From assembly GCF_901709675.1 (NCBI RefSeq), contig NC_051100.1, forward strand, positions 6,076,001 through 6,140,000: a stretch of 64,000 nucleotides of DNA. Reading direction: 5' to 3'. The stretch comes from Syngnathus acus (taxonomy: Eukaryota; Chordata; Actinopteri; Syngnathiformes; Syngnathidae). A program made the position numbers and the translations under genes. The notes beneath the pieces were generated by a model. That model did not search any database. It was not told the DNA's origin and worked only from the letters and a program-made list of their open reading frames with translations. Positions 37,874 to 52,100 of the stretch are shown piece by piece. The first letter of the stretch is position 1, and each line of letters starts with the position of its first letter.

Positions 37874-40800
37874 CAAATTTGATAGATTGTACAGATGTCA
37901 AAAGTCTGAAAATTCTCTGGAGAGGTTGACCACTGTAAAGCCCAAAGGATGGCCTTCACAACTCGATTCCTTCCACTTCTTAGGGTCGCAGTCATTTAAC
38001 CCAAAATTTGGGATGTACAATGTGTTGAATTCTTGTAGTCTGGAGGCAACCAGTTTCTCAAGTGGCCATCATGATGGGAGTAACAAGCTGCTCGTTTGTA
38101 CTCCAATTACTTTGTCGAGGATGATTCACCCAAAAATGTGGGAGCAACATCCTCCTGATTTCCCATGGGATGCAAATAGAATTGTTCAACGTCTTTGTCC
38201 TGCGTCACATTACCAAAGTCTTGAAGGGTGGAAGCATGTGGAAAAACGATGTTAATATAGATCTATTAAAAAAAAAAAAAATCTCTTTCCATATGTCTTT
38301 GGTTAGCAGTACCTGCGTTGTGCTTCGTCTCCCACTCAAAACATTGTCACGAGGTTTTCTCACTCTCGCTTTCCTGTCTTCTCTCCTGTTTTAGTTATCT
38401 ACGTGGCTTTCTTCCTTCCTCTCCGGGTGTGACAACCTGCCGTGGCCAATTATGGAGATACAAAGGGAAAAGGACATGGATGGCAGCAACACAGTCAGCC
38501 AAGCAAGCAACCTCGGTGATCTTGTGGAAAGCAGCTCTTCATCTCTTCACCTGCATTCCTGCTGTGAAGGCACAACACAAATGGTGGCTGGATGACATAA
38601 CGAAATTCTGTAAAGTCAGGCTCCCCGTTCTTCGTTTTTCTGTCGTACTTGTGTTGATTCTCGCCGTCCTCGTTTCTCTTTTCTACTTCACGTCTATGGA
38701 GCGCTCAGTTTGTAAACAGATCCAGGCTCATGTGATTCGCTCACTGCATCACAGCTCTGCTTTCAGTGCCCCCTCCTTTCCCCCCCCCGCCTGCCTTACT
38801 GCCACCCCTTTTGGGCTTTTCTTTCCACCTCCCCCACTTCCTTCTCCATTTTTTTGGTGGGGGTGTACTTTAAAAATATGCAAATTTAAACAAAAGAATA
38901 AAACAGTATAAAGCTAAATGCTAAAAAAAAAAGAATAAAGTGAAGATAATGTGTTCTTGATAAATGTTCCAATTTAAACATATACGACATATGGTCAAAT
39001 TGAAGAAAAGAAATGTAAGAAAAAAATCAGGTGTTAATGCAAAATATTGTGTTGTTGATGTTGAGCATTTTTGCCTTTTCACAGTCCATAATTTTTAGTC
39101 TGGGTTTGGATCTTACTGCAAGGTTGTGGTGGAAAGTTGCATAATAAAGAATGCAGCAAGCACATGTCAAATTTCAGGAAAATGAGAAATGTTGGTATCC
39201 CAGAAGTCTTGAGCCAAACTAAATATCTTGCATTTATTTTTGGAGTAAGACGACTTAGTTAGTTGTTTATGTAAATATGTGCCCTTGCTCTTGTCCCCTA
39301 AAATGGTACACACGCAGGTATTCTCCAAATGTGATACAGTAAGTGCTACTCATCACAAAAAGTCTTTAAAAGTTTTTAAAACAAACGTTTTTGTTTGTAA
39401 CATTAATTTACAAGACTCACGAGAATCAGGATCATATTATTCATAAAAATTAATACTGGACAAGGGGGAAGATTCATTTATTGTACTTCTGCCTACCCCT
39501 TACACAGGCATGTTGAAAGGGACATATTAGTAAGGAGGTCTAATCATTTGTTTGTGTGTACCTATACTGTATTGTTGTTGATGCTGTGCAGAAAGAAAAT
39601 CCATGCAAGCACACGGGGAGAACATACAAACTCAACATAACATAAAGCAACAGCCATGATGATTTGTCCGGCGTTTCAAGACAATTGCACTCTTTGTCCA
39701 CCAGAGGTCAGTCAAGTTTCACGTTTGAAAGCAGTAACGTCAGGCACTGAAGGAGCAGAAGATGGCGCTGCTTTTTGTTGATATTTTTTAAGTTGTCTGA
39801 AAGCATGGACTAGAGTAGCGTGACGGGTCACGACCACAGTCCAATTTCCTGTTCTTCAGTTACAGGTAAAGTCTAAAGCGAAAGAATAAGGGTAAATTAA
39901 CTTGCATTTAATATTTTTAAATAACTTTTTAAACGATTTTGCAGTCATTTATTTAGATATGTGTATATATTTACATATACATATCAGCTTGGATAACAGC
40001 ACAATATTGTTTCACAATATGGTTAACCGACTTCCACATGGTGGTCAAAACAAAGTGTGGCGTCATAATATATGTAAATGTCGTGTCACGCTTCAACCAG
40101 ACTAAACAAGCTATAACCAGCCTTCATCTGACCACTCCCCCAACTTCGCACATGTATAACGATACATTCCTGTCCGTTTGCTTTGAGTTGAGCTCAATTT
40201 GTAAACTGAAACACAATCGAAAGCAAGTTGGACTTGTCTATTTTTTCTTTCTTAAATCCAAATAGCCTACTTTCAAGAAACTTTTTTTTTCCTTTTACTT
40301 TTATTCTGGCGAAATCACAGCCACAACAATAAGTGGCTATTATTCACCCAATGACACAAAACGAAACGAAAAACAAAAAAACAAAAATGGGAAACAATCA
40401 TTTGCATTAATTATACAGTACTATGATTTTATTGGCATAAACTTTGGCTATATTTGTCCCCTGAAAGACAATGACTTTGACATCCCTGCACCACAGTGAC
40501 TGTAATCCTGATTTCTGCATTACAGTATTGTATGCTTTAAAATGCACCTGCTATACTTGACGATGCACTTGTTTGCATGTCTAATGATAATTTACCACTA
40601 AATGAATGGCATGGATATTGGACTGCATTTGAGCAAATTCTGCATGCAAATATTGCCAGAGCAGAAACGTTAACTTCAAAAGAACCTACAAAAGAGCACG
40701 GTCGATTAATTGTGGCTCACGTAGACCTAAAAACGTTGTTGCTGGGTGAAGTCCGTGACGCCCTTCGAAAAATCCTCAGTGAATGACTTTGTACTAGGTT

Positions 40801-41489
40801 GTGTACTGTGCTACGCTCGACACCAAATCCAGTATTTTTCCATCAAGTAGCGCGCTGGACCACGTGACTACAGAGGGTGGGTGAGAGGGGGGGGCGGGGG
40901 GTGCTGTCATGTTTGCATCCTCGTTGACAGCAATGCCCCGAGTATGGCTCGGGACGGGCTAATCCTGCAATGTTCCACTTCATGATCTATTTATGATGCT
41001 ACCGACGTACTTAGTATCTTAAGTCCACCTGTCATTTTTCTACCGTTGCCCATTCTTGAAGTCAAATTCTCCTCCAGGTCGTTTTTGTAACCTCGTGCGT
41101 TCGTGATCGTGTAACCACTCCCACTCGTGGCTGGTGGAAAATTACCAGCTTACAAGCAACAGGCATATTCATGAATGGTACTTGCAGTGCAGATCATCAT
41201 ACAGACCAGCAAGTGTCCCTGTCGGAGGGACATGCTGATCTTTTTTTACATTTGAAAATATCTAAAATTGCTAGTTTTAGTGGATTGATTAAACAGCATC
41301 TTTTTTCTTGCTGCTTGGCACGTATGGGATGATAATGAGCTACGTAAATGACAGTGTTTTGTATTTTATGCTTCGATTACAGCAATGAAATGTGTCTTTT
41401 AGATGTTCGCTATTCCGACACAGACTCATGAAGAAATCCATTCTACATAGGAGTCTGCCCTCTTTTTCTCTCCTGGCGGAGTGGTCGCG
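37874..41489. other. Intergenic region between rnf122 and xpo1
   Basis: AT-rich spacer holding the rnf122 promoter. A 197-codon frame at 38318-38911 and a 69-codon frame at 40577-40786 resemble no family I know and lack supporting signals. CTCF-like cores occur near 39698 and 39755. Otherwise I see nothing definite. Confidence 0.45.
39755..39771 (+). promoter_or_regulatory. CTCF-like motif
   Basis: GCAGAAGATGGCGCTGC fits the AGATGGCGCTG variant of the CTCF core. CCACCAGAGGTCAG, another partial match, lies 57 bp upstream at 39698. Confidence 0.3.
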
Positions 41490-42029
41490 TGGGCGCTTGA
41501 GCCAATTGAAATTGATCGACGGGTTCGCCGCAAAATGGGAGCTCAGTCGGGATTTCTCCGCCAACGCTGCAGCCAATCACGGCGCGTGATGGGCGGGACT
41601 CCAGTCCAAACTTTACGCGGCGCCATCGGCTGAAAACTAAACCGAGATGGAATCTCCCAGTCTGAACCGGTTTCAACCGGTTGCGAGTTAGTTGCTTGAG
41701 AGAGGAAAGGAGGCGCAGGCACACAACCTCCATACCGCCCCGCTGGAAATTTATTAAGAGTAACGCATTTATTAGGTTTGTGATTCAAGGTTTGTTTTGT
41801 TTCGTAAAATGTCTTTGAGCGACAGCTTGCTAGCATTGCCTTGATAGTAGTTTGGGGATCCAATCAGTGGTCATTAGCAGCCAAACATCCCTCGCTGCTG
41901 GAGCTGGAGATAGTCAACGCTGCAGAAATAGGAAAGCTTTTCTTATCAACTGTGAATCTCAAGTGCTCACTATATCTTGTACGTTCTTTTGCTAACGCCG
42001 CACTTTTCAATCAGAGCCTCGGACTATAG
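41490..42029 (+). promoter_or_regulatory. xpo1: xpo1 promoter and non-coding first exon
   Basis: A GC-richer segment with a CCAAT word near 41500, a second in AGCCAATCAC (CCAAT at 41573-41577) and a GGGCGG box near 41590. No TATA box. A 5' splice site CTATAG|GTACGT at 42029/42030 would end a non-coding exon joined to the AG at 43151-43152 just before the start codon, as in other vertebrate XPO1 genes. The exact start site is inference. Confidence 0.5.
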
Positions 42030-43158
42030 GTACGTAAACTGAAGTGAAGTGCAAAGCGCCAAGTTGTTGTAAGGCTGGCTGGCTGGCTGGCTTTATGTAT
42101 GTTCTACATGTGCGGGGCATAGCTAGCGAATTCCTATTGTTTTATATCATGTTTGCATAGCTTTTCATTGTGCTCAGCAAACGGCTTTTGAATGACATCG
42201 ATAGCATACTTTGTGTAATTAAATAGCCACGCGTGGGACTATCGTGTGCTGTGGAAGTCATGCGTGTTGTCCGAAATGTGTTTGAACTTGGTTTAAAACC
42301 AACGGTGTGAGATTCATTCCACGCCCCTCCCAGTTCACCAGCATCACTTCGTACGACGTGATGGCAGCGGATGTCAAGTTGGTGTTGCTAGGCACTCACT
42401 TGCTCGCCACTGTTAGCCTTCTCTTTGTCACGTGTCACGCGTACGCGGCCAACCATCTTAAAAGCACCAACTGTAAATTTGGTGGTAAAAACACTAAAAC
42501 TCCTTTTACGTTACGCGGAGCAAATCGTTGGTGCTGTGGTGGGAGGGGTTGCTTAGACCACGCACGCCATTGCTGGACCACATGGGAACTGCTAGCCAGC
42601 CACTCCACAGCTTCACAAAATAGAGCCTAAGGGCAATTTATTGTTTGGCTTGCAGTGTGTGAATTTGTGCAGAATGAATGCTGACATGGCTACAACTGCT
42701 GCTCGGCACTGTCAACATGATCGTTAATTGCTCACTTGTCTTTTTTTTTTTTTTTTCTAGTTGGACTTTGGATGCGTTAGCTAGGTTTCTTTAAGGTGTA
42801 AACAAAGTGACGTCGACTTTTGTATCAGACACGTGGCTCGGTTCATTACTTAATAATAATGAATGCGTAACTACAAGTAACTGTCCGTATTGTAATAAAT
42901 TGGATTAATAATTTCTCCTTGCCTTGGACAACACGTGACAAGAGCTTCTTTTAAACCTGAAAAGTCCTTGTACCTTTCAACGTCTTCAGACGTGTTGCCT
43001 GGTTGTTGACAATTGGTTGGTTGGGGGGGATGTTGTTGTTTCATTGTCAGCTGTTTGGAATTGTTTCAAAACGCATGGTGCACATGACTTTGCCCTGTTG
43101 AATGAATTCGGTGCTTCCATGACCCCTCCTCTCTTTCCTGTCGTTGTTGCAGAGCTCT

Positions 43159-46100
43159 ATGCCAGCAATTATGACAATGTTAGCAGACCATGCAGCACAG
43201 CAGCTGCTGGACTTCAACCAGAAACTGGATATTAACCTGCTGGATAATGTGGTGAACTGTTTGTATCATGGGGTGGGACCACAGGTAAATGATGTTGCAA
43301 ATCACTTTATAAAAAATAATTTCCATGGCATAGTAATTTTCTGAATTTCAAAGAAAAATTGTCTTAATTCTACAGTGTCTTGAATAATTCTATTGCAGCA
43401 AAGAATGGCGCAGGAAGTGTTGACGCACCTCAAAGAACACCCCGATGCCTGGACAAGAGTGGACACCATCCTGGAGTTCTCCCAGAATATGAACACCAAA
43501 GTAAGCCGAGTTCACTGATTATTTTATGTGGAAATTAGATGTGCGCCACCACTGATCTAATTAGCGAATAAACAAAGTACTATACTGTAAAATGGAAGCA
43601 TAAAATCAATCCATTCCGATACATTTTCAATGAGAGGGTTGTGAAGGCAGTCCATGACAAGCAGTGTGCTTTTTCCATGTTCACAAAAATCACAAATGTA
43701 AAAAAAAAAAAAAAAAAATAGACAAATTTCAAACAAAACTACTAAAAGTGTACTTATTTTCGACAACAGTCGAATGTCATTGTGATTATCGAGGTGAGTC
43801 TCTTCACAATAAACTAAACATGGTAACATTCCGCAGAGTTCAGGCTATACTACTTTTATTGCCACTATATCTGTACAAACCAGCCAGGACAGAGAAGTGT
43901 TAAATTAGGCCTCTTTGGCACAATTAGATAATGGAACTCGGATCTGCTGCTTTGATACCTCCACTAAGAACAAAAGCCTCCATCATCCATCAATAGAATA
44001 AATTCTGAACCGTAAGGACTCTTCCAAGAACTTCTATTATGAGCAACCTGGGGAGAAGGGCCGTAGTGCATTAAGATCCTGATGGTCATTCTTTCAGAGC
44101 TCTGGTGGCCTCCTGTAGAGAGAAGAGAACCTTTTAGAAAGAATAGCATTTTTGCAGCACTCCACCAATCAGGCCTGTATGATGGAGTAGCCAAATGGAA
44201 GCAACTCAAAAGACATGTGGCAGCCAAAAAGCATCTTGATAGACTCTCGGACTATGAGAATGAAAAACCTCTGGTTTACTCAGACACCTATTAGACATTT
44301 TGGCGTAAATGCCATGCATCATGTTTGGAGGAACCAAGACACCACTCATCACCGGACCAATACCATCCCGACAGTGAAGCAGGACAACGAGCCCAAGCAC
44401 ACAGCAAAGACAATGATGGAGTGGCTTCAGAACAAGTCTGAATGTTCTAGAGCAGGAGTCGGGAGCCTATGGCTCACGAGCCAGATATGGCTCTTTTGGC
44501 GACGGTAAAAATGTTATTAAAAAGAATACATTAGTACATGCAAAAAAATCGTTTGTCTTAATTAAAATACATGCATTTAATTGTATTTAATTTATCTTTT
44601 TTTTTTTTTTTTTTTTAAATAGTATGGCTCTCACGGGAAGTTATTTTTGAAAAAATGGGCATTTATGGCTCTGTCCGCCAAAAAGGTTCCCGACCCCTGT
44701 TCTAGAGTGACCCAATCAGAGACCAAACCTCAATCTGATTGGACATCTCTGGAGACAATTGAAAATGGATTTGCATTGATGCTCCCCATCCAACCTGATG
44801 GATCATGAGAGGTGCCGCATAGAAGAATAGGCAAAACTGACCAACGGTCTTCCAAGCTTGTGGCGTTGTATTCAAAGACTCGATGCTGTAATTATTGCCA
44901 AAGGTGCATCAAAAAAGTAGCAAAGGCTGTGAATACTTATGTAGATGCAATATCTTTTTTTTTTTTCTTCCTCGTAACGGTATGGGGAAAAAATGCAAAT
45001 GCACTCGATATGGGCTTAATGACAAAGATACAATTACTTATGAAAGGACATTACACTTAAGAACCTGACATGGATTTTTGGAGAAATTTCTGTCCATCAA
45101 AAATATTTGATGTTTCAGATTCACGTCTGTTACAAAGCAATCGTTCAATACTACACACAGAATGCTAGAAAATCTACATGAAAGATGGGGTTCTGTCAAA
45201 TTGTTAGCTAGAGACTTTTCCATTTAATTCAGGATGTTTACCGAATCTTAAAGTGTCCCTCTTTCCTTGTTGCAGTACTACGCCCTTCAGATTTTGGAAA
45301 CCGTTATCAAAACAAGATGGAAAATTCTTCCCCGAAATCAATGTGAAGGTATATATTTTTTTACTGTGATGCTCTCAAACCATTCAAAAAACTTTGAATC
45401 ATGTCTTGGTTACACCTGTCAGACTTTTTTAATTCACTGCTTTTTCTATTGACGTTTGATGTTTTAGTCGTAGCATCTTTTCTTTTTTTGTTTTTGTCTT
45501 AATTGAGCTGTTTTGTCAGTCGCTGATCAAAGTTCTTGTTACAGCTAAAATATATATATATATATATGAATAGCAAATCGATCTTGAACCACTCAGTCTT
45601 TATATCAAACGAAACTACGTTATGCCAATGGAGACGACTATACATCAGCAAATATGGTCATGCTCTTCCGCACCAAAAAGGATGCGAACAAATCATGTGC
45701 TGGTGCAACCACCTGAAGAAGGAGATTTTGAAGAATGTCAATGGCAGGCAACTTTCATGTCAGGATATTTGGAAATCCCTTTTTATTCAATGCTTGTGTT
45801 ATGTCTATTTTCCAGGGATAAAAAAGTATGTCGTCGGTCTCATTATTAAGACGTCATCTGATGCTGCAAATGTGGAGGTATGCAACAGTCATGTATCATG
45901 CATGTTGTATTGTATTAAAAGTGGAATTTAGACTAACTAAAAAGTTTAATTCAGTCTAGTAATCCTAAATGTAATAATAGAATACATTTTGGCCACCTTT
46001 TTGTTTTATTTCGTATATGTATACACAGTGGTGCCTTGAGATAAGAGTTTAATTTATTTGGTGACCAGGAATTGAAATGTCCAATGGGCTGGAAATAAAA

Positions 46101-49100
46101 ACTTGTTTTTGTCTATGATTAGTTGACAAATATTTGACAGATTTATTGAATATTAAAATAAACATTACTTACGTCATCACTCCTACCTCAAATCGTCATA
46201 TCGAAATAAATTTTTTTTTTTTCTCCCCTCTTCTAAATCATAAGTAAATAATCTTTCTTAGTGGCACCGAGAGCCTTGAATATTGCTAGTTAAAATGCCA
46301 AATATTGTCATTATTGTTGCCTTTGAAACAATCCAACAGCTCAGTTGTTTTACATTTGTACTTTTTAGAAAGAAAAGGTGTACATTGGAAAGCTGAACAT
46401 GATTCTTGTTCAGGTAAGTTTATTCCATTCATTATTTCCATTCAAAATGAGATGAAAAGGCTGCCCACCGGTGTAGTGGCAAAAGCATGTCAATTAAGAG
46501 TCCAAATTGCACATCTGTTCTTAAGAGGCTGTGTTTGAAGTGTCGTTGACAAAAACAGACGCTATATAACTTTGCGATGAAGATTTACGCCATCAGAAAG
46601 TAATAGGGACACATTTTTGAGTTATTTTTAGGATGACTTATTTTTAGCAAGTGTCACAGATAGAAATTCGCTCGGTCCATAATTTTCACCGCATTTGTCA
46701 CACTGTCGAAAATGTTTGAATCCTTCTGTGTGTAGATCTTGAAGCAGGAATGGCCCAAGCACTGGCCCACCTTCATCAGCGACATTGTGGGAGCAAGCCG
46801 AACCAGCGAGAGTCTTTGCCAGAACAACATGGTCATTCTCAAACTGCTGAGCGAGGAGGTCTTTGACTTTTCCAGTGGCCAGATGACCCAGGTCAAAGCT
46901 AAACATCTAAAAGACAGGTTAGTAGAGTACTCTACTTAAAAGCGCAACATTGACCAACTGCTGCGTACTGTATCGCTAATAATATGCCCTTGTGTTTCTT
47001 TCAGTATGTGCAATGAATTCTCCCAGATATTCCAGCTTTGCCAGTTTGTTATGGTATGTTCTAAATCCCAGTCCCTCGTCATCATGTTTTTTGTTTTTAA
47101 ATGTCATCATGTTGTATTTTAGGAAAATTCCCAGAATGCCCCCCTGGTTCATGCCACTTTGGAGACCCTCTTACGTTTCCTTAACTGGATTCCTCTGGGC
47201 TATATCTTTGAAACCAAGCTCATCAGCACATTAGTGTATAAGGTAAGCTTGCGATAGATAGGTTGATTATATGATAAAAACGTAGTTGAGTATCTCCTCT
47301 GATTCTTTTTAGTTCCTGAACGTTCCCATGTTCCGCAATGTGACGCTCAAGTGTTTGACTGAAATTGCTGGAGTAAGCGTCAGCCAGTACGAGGACCAGT
47401 TTGTCACACTCTTCACCCTGACAATGTGTCAACTCAAGCAGGTGACCTTGATGGCAAACGCAAGTGTCCTTTTTGGCCCATGCAAAATGGAACTCTAACC
47501 CAAATTTTTTTTAATCTAGATGCTTCCCCTCAACACTAACATCCGTCTGGCTTACGCCAATGGGAAAGATGAGGAGCAGAACTTTATCCAGAATCTCAGT
47601 CTGTTCCTTTGTACTTTCCTGAAAGAGCACGGGACGCTCATTGAAACACGGCTTTACCTCAGAGAAACGTTAATGGAGGTAAGTTGCCGATCCAGAGGAT
47701 GGACGGGGAAAATATTTCAGGATCGGAGCAGACAAACGGGTTTCTGATCTTCCTGTTCTGCTTCAGGCGCTTCACTACATGCTACTGGTGTCAGAAGTGG
47801 AAGAGACAGAAATCTTTAAAATTTGTTTGGAATATTGGAACCATTTGGCGGCCGAGCTGTACCGAGAGAGTCCGTTTTCCACATGCACGTCGCCGTTGCT
47901 GTCCGGAAACCAGCACTTTGATGTGCCACCGCGCAGGCAGCTCTACCTGCCCGTCCTGTCCAAGGTACCACTCCTCGCTCCCGTGGTGGCAAATAAGACA
48001 CGGACGGGTCTGATAACTTGTTAAATTGTTGTGCGTGCTATTGATATGGTTTTATTATTGTACATATTTTGGATGATCTTTTCATTCAATTTTCTTTGCG
48101 CCCACGCACGCCCAATAGGTTCGACTGCTGATGGTCAGCCGGATGGCAAAACCAGAGGAAGTCCTGGTGGTGGAGAATGACCAAGGGGAGGTAGTCAGAG
48201 AGTTCATGAAGGACACCGATTCCATAAACCTCTACAAAAACATGAGAGAAACACTTGGTAGGTCTCCCATATTCTGTCCCACTTAATGGTCTACGCAAGG
48301 ATTTGCTTCAGTGAAAGACTAATCATGAATGTGTGCTTCTCTGCAGTATACCTGACTCACTTGGACTATGCAGACACTGAGCGTATCATGACTGAGAAGC
48401 TTCACAACCAGGTGAACGGTACTGAGTGGTCCTGGAAGAATCTCAACACATTGTGTTGGGCCATTGGATCGATCAGCGGGGCGATGCATGAAGAGGATGA
48501 AAAGAGGTTCTTGGTCACAGTCATCAAGGTGGGCTTAATATTCCTTCTTGATGAAGAATGCGCCTAGAAAAAGATTTCAGTTAGTCGATTGTTGAAAACG
48601 TGACTTTTTTTTTTTTTTTTTTGGTCGCAGGATCTGTTAGGGCTGTGTGAACAAAAAAGGGGAAAGGACAACAAGGCCATCATAGCCTCCGACATCATGT
48701 ACATCGTAGGCCAGTATCCTCGCTTTCTCAGAGCCCACTGGAAGTTCCTCAAAACGGTGGTCAACAAGCTCTTCGAATTCATGCACGGTGAGATTTTGAA
48801 AGTCGCCCATTTTCTTCGTCTTGTGTAACGTAATAATCTGCTCACCGTCAATGGTCCTTTGCCATCAGAGACCCATGATGGAGTTCAGGACATGGCGTGT
48901 GACACATTCATCAAGATTGCCCAGAAATGCCGGCGGCACTTCATCCAGGTACAGGTGGGAGAGGTGATGCCCTTTATTGACGAGATCCTCAACAACATCA
49001 ACACCATCATCTGCGACCTACAGCCACAGCAGGTCAGTGCAGACAATACGGAAAAACCGTCGTCACGCTCGACTCATCCGCTCACTCTCGTTTGCATCCA

Positions 49101-52100
49101 AGGTGCACACCTTCTACGAAGCTGTAGGTTATATGATTGGCGCTCAGACCGACCAAGCTGTACAGGAGCATCTTATTGAGAAATACATGTTGCTGCCCAA
49201 TCAAGTGTGGGACAACATCATCCAGCAGGCCACCAAGGTAACTAGAATATACTTTCATTGTCTCTTTCAGATATCTCAATACGGTGCGAGTAGGAAATAT
49301 AAGTAAACCAAATACACTTTTGCATTTCACATGTATTCTTGTTCATGCGGTTTCACTCGGCGTGTTGAACACTTTGAAGTCAACTAAATGTCTGGCCTGA
49401 GGGAAACGCATTTTGTGAAACACTTTGACGACACGAGTCACGCTTATCGAGTTTCTGTTCAAATACATAACTCCAATTTCTCTGCGCTTTCTCCCGCTGC
49501 ATCCACCATCAGAATGTGGACATTTTGAAGGACCCAGAGACTGTGAAACAACTTGGCAGCATCCTGAAGACCAATGTGAGAGCCTGTAAGGCTGTCGGAC
49601 ACCCATTTGTCATCCAACTGGGCCGGATTTACCTCGACATGCTCAATGTGTACAAGTGCCTCAGCGAGAACATATCTGCTGCCATTCAGACAAATGGTAT
49701 GGGAGGTGTGTGTTCATTATGGCATTTATTGTATGTGATTATTGGACCTTTGGAGATATTTGATAAGTATTCAAACTTACTGGTATGAGTCATCATATCT
49801 TGACTATTATTTTACAGAATGGCATACTGACCTAAGCAACAGATTTGCTGTTTGTTCTCATTTTACATGAGTAATCAAACACATAGTCCATAAGTAGCTG
49901 ACTTTTAAAGAGATTCACTGGTTTCTATGGTTAGACCTCAAGGCAGAGATTACCTTTAAAAATTAATTTTCTTGGGATAAAGATTTGGAGGGGTCAACAG
50001 TGTAATTCAAAGCTGTATACAAATGCAGCTTAGTGCCTTGCACCTTTTGCAAGCTAAGTGCGTAATTTAAGTGAAACACAACTAAGTGATACATTTTCCT
50101 CAATTTCCCTCTTGATGAGGATAAGTGGTTCAGAGAATGCGTGGCTGGCTTGATAAAGTACACCTAGTGTCTCATTGAACAACAAGCTTGTTTGGTTGAA
50201 GTAAATAGGACCTTTACGTATTTCCAGTAATCCATTATGCCAACTTTGCGTCTAGACAGATCGGCATCACAAACTAAAAATGATCATATCAATTCAAAGA
50301 TTCAAAAACCCAAAAAAGTATTCCACGAAAAACTGAGCAACAACAACCATTTGCTGGAGTCTTAATTTGCGCTTCCATTGTACTGGTTCCACACCAAAAT
50401 CGTTCCCGTTTGAATTTGCTCGTATGTTTGACATGTGGTTTTGCGTGTGCAGGAGAAATGGTAACCAAGCAGCCTCTGATCAGGAGCATGAGGACTGTCA
50501 AACGAGAGACATTGAAACTGATCTCGGGCTGGGTCAGCCGATCGAACGATCCGCAGATGGTGAGAAACCACCACACACACACACACACCCTTTCAAAATA
50601 AAACAAATCAGTCAAGTTCAAGCTTGCTGCTCCAATTGGTTGATAAACGATTCTGGTGATTAATTTGATTTTGACGTATTCTCTACCGCTTCTCTTTGTG
50701 CTCATTGTTCTGATCCATCCTGTTGTTTTGCAGGTCGGTGAGAATTTTGTTCCCCCACTGCTAGATGCCGTCCTCATTGACTACCAACGCAACGTCCCGG
50801 CTGCCCGTGAGCCTGAAGTTCTCAGCACCATGGCAACCATCGTCAACAAGCTGGGAGGGCACATCACCACTGAAATCCCCCAAATCTTTGACGCTGTCTT
50901 CGAGTGCACTCTCAACATGATCAACAAGGTATGCTTGGACTTGATATTATATGACACCACAGCCGTGCATACGAAGAAAGGTTAAATCAGTGAATGAACG
51001 AAGAAGCACTTGTATGAACTCCCGGGTGGTGTTTCCTCATTGCAACCCCACCCCAGAACTTTGAAGAGTATCCCGAGCACCGAACTCACTTCTTCTACCT
51101 GCTGCAAGCTGTCAACTCGCACTGCTTCCCCGCATTCCTCGCCATCCCCCCAGCCCAGTTCAAACTGGTGCTGGACTCCATCATCTGGGCCTTCAAACAC
51201 ACCATGAGGAATGTTGCTGACACGGGTAAGGACCCTGGCCCCTGCTTTGCCTGTTGAAATGTCATCGAGCAAGAATGCCAATGGGGGCACAGAATGCAGA
51301 CAACAGTTCACTTCAAAAGGGCAACTCGCATCGAGACGTCGTGTGAGTTTATGTGCCTCTGCGTGTTTTTTTTTTTTTTCATTTTGATCAGGTCTGCAGA
51401 TTCTCTACACAATGCTTCAGAACGTGGCTCAGGAGGAAGCCGCAGCTCAGAGCTTTTACCAGACGTACTTCTGCGATATCCTCCAACACATCTTCTCGGT
51501 GGTCACTGACACCTCTCACACTGCCGGTGAGTTTGCACGCACCATCGCTGAGGAAATTAAACGCTTTGCTGATGAATTGTGATTTATCTTTCAAATGGTT
51601 AGGCTTACTTGTTTGCATTCAATTGATGCTCACAAAGTATGACATCTCAAAATTACTTGGGGGGGGGGGGGGGGGGGTCCTCATTGAATTCACCGAATAG
51701 CAATGGTCTAAGCTAAGCTGCTCTAAGAAACGACGAGTTTATGCACAAGTGTACGAGGTGGCGTCTCACAGTATGATGTCACAAAGTGAGGAACTGGTCA
51801 TTCTCTTGAATTTGTGAAGTGTAAATGACATACCTTTTCATCCCTTTTCTGTGAGTGACATTTGGTGCCCCCTTTTTTTTTTTTTTTTGTCTCTTCAGGT
51901 CTGACCATGCACGCTTCCATCCTGGCCTACATGTTCAACCTTGTGGAGGAAGGCAAGATTACCACTGCACTGAACCCCGCCTCTCCCGCCAACAACCAGG
52001 TGTTCATTCAGGAGTTCGTGGCCAACCTGCTCAAGACGGCCTTCCCTCACCTGCAGGAGTAAGTCTGCACCGCACTCAAGCGCAGCCAGCCTTCTGCTTG

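Noticed and set aside
38318-38911. 197-codon open frame between rnf122 and xpo1
   Set aside because: Composition is Leu/Phe/Pro/Cys-rich and follows CT-rich DNA; no domain, no homologue I recognise, no promoter or splice context.
40577-40786. 69-codon frame with protein-like composition (MSNDNLPLNEWHGYW...)
   Set aside because: No recognisable family, no nearby signals; length is within chance for AT-rich DNA. A conservation test would settle it.
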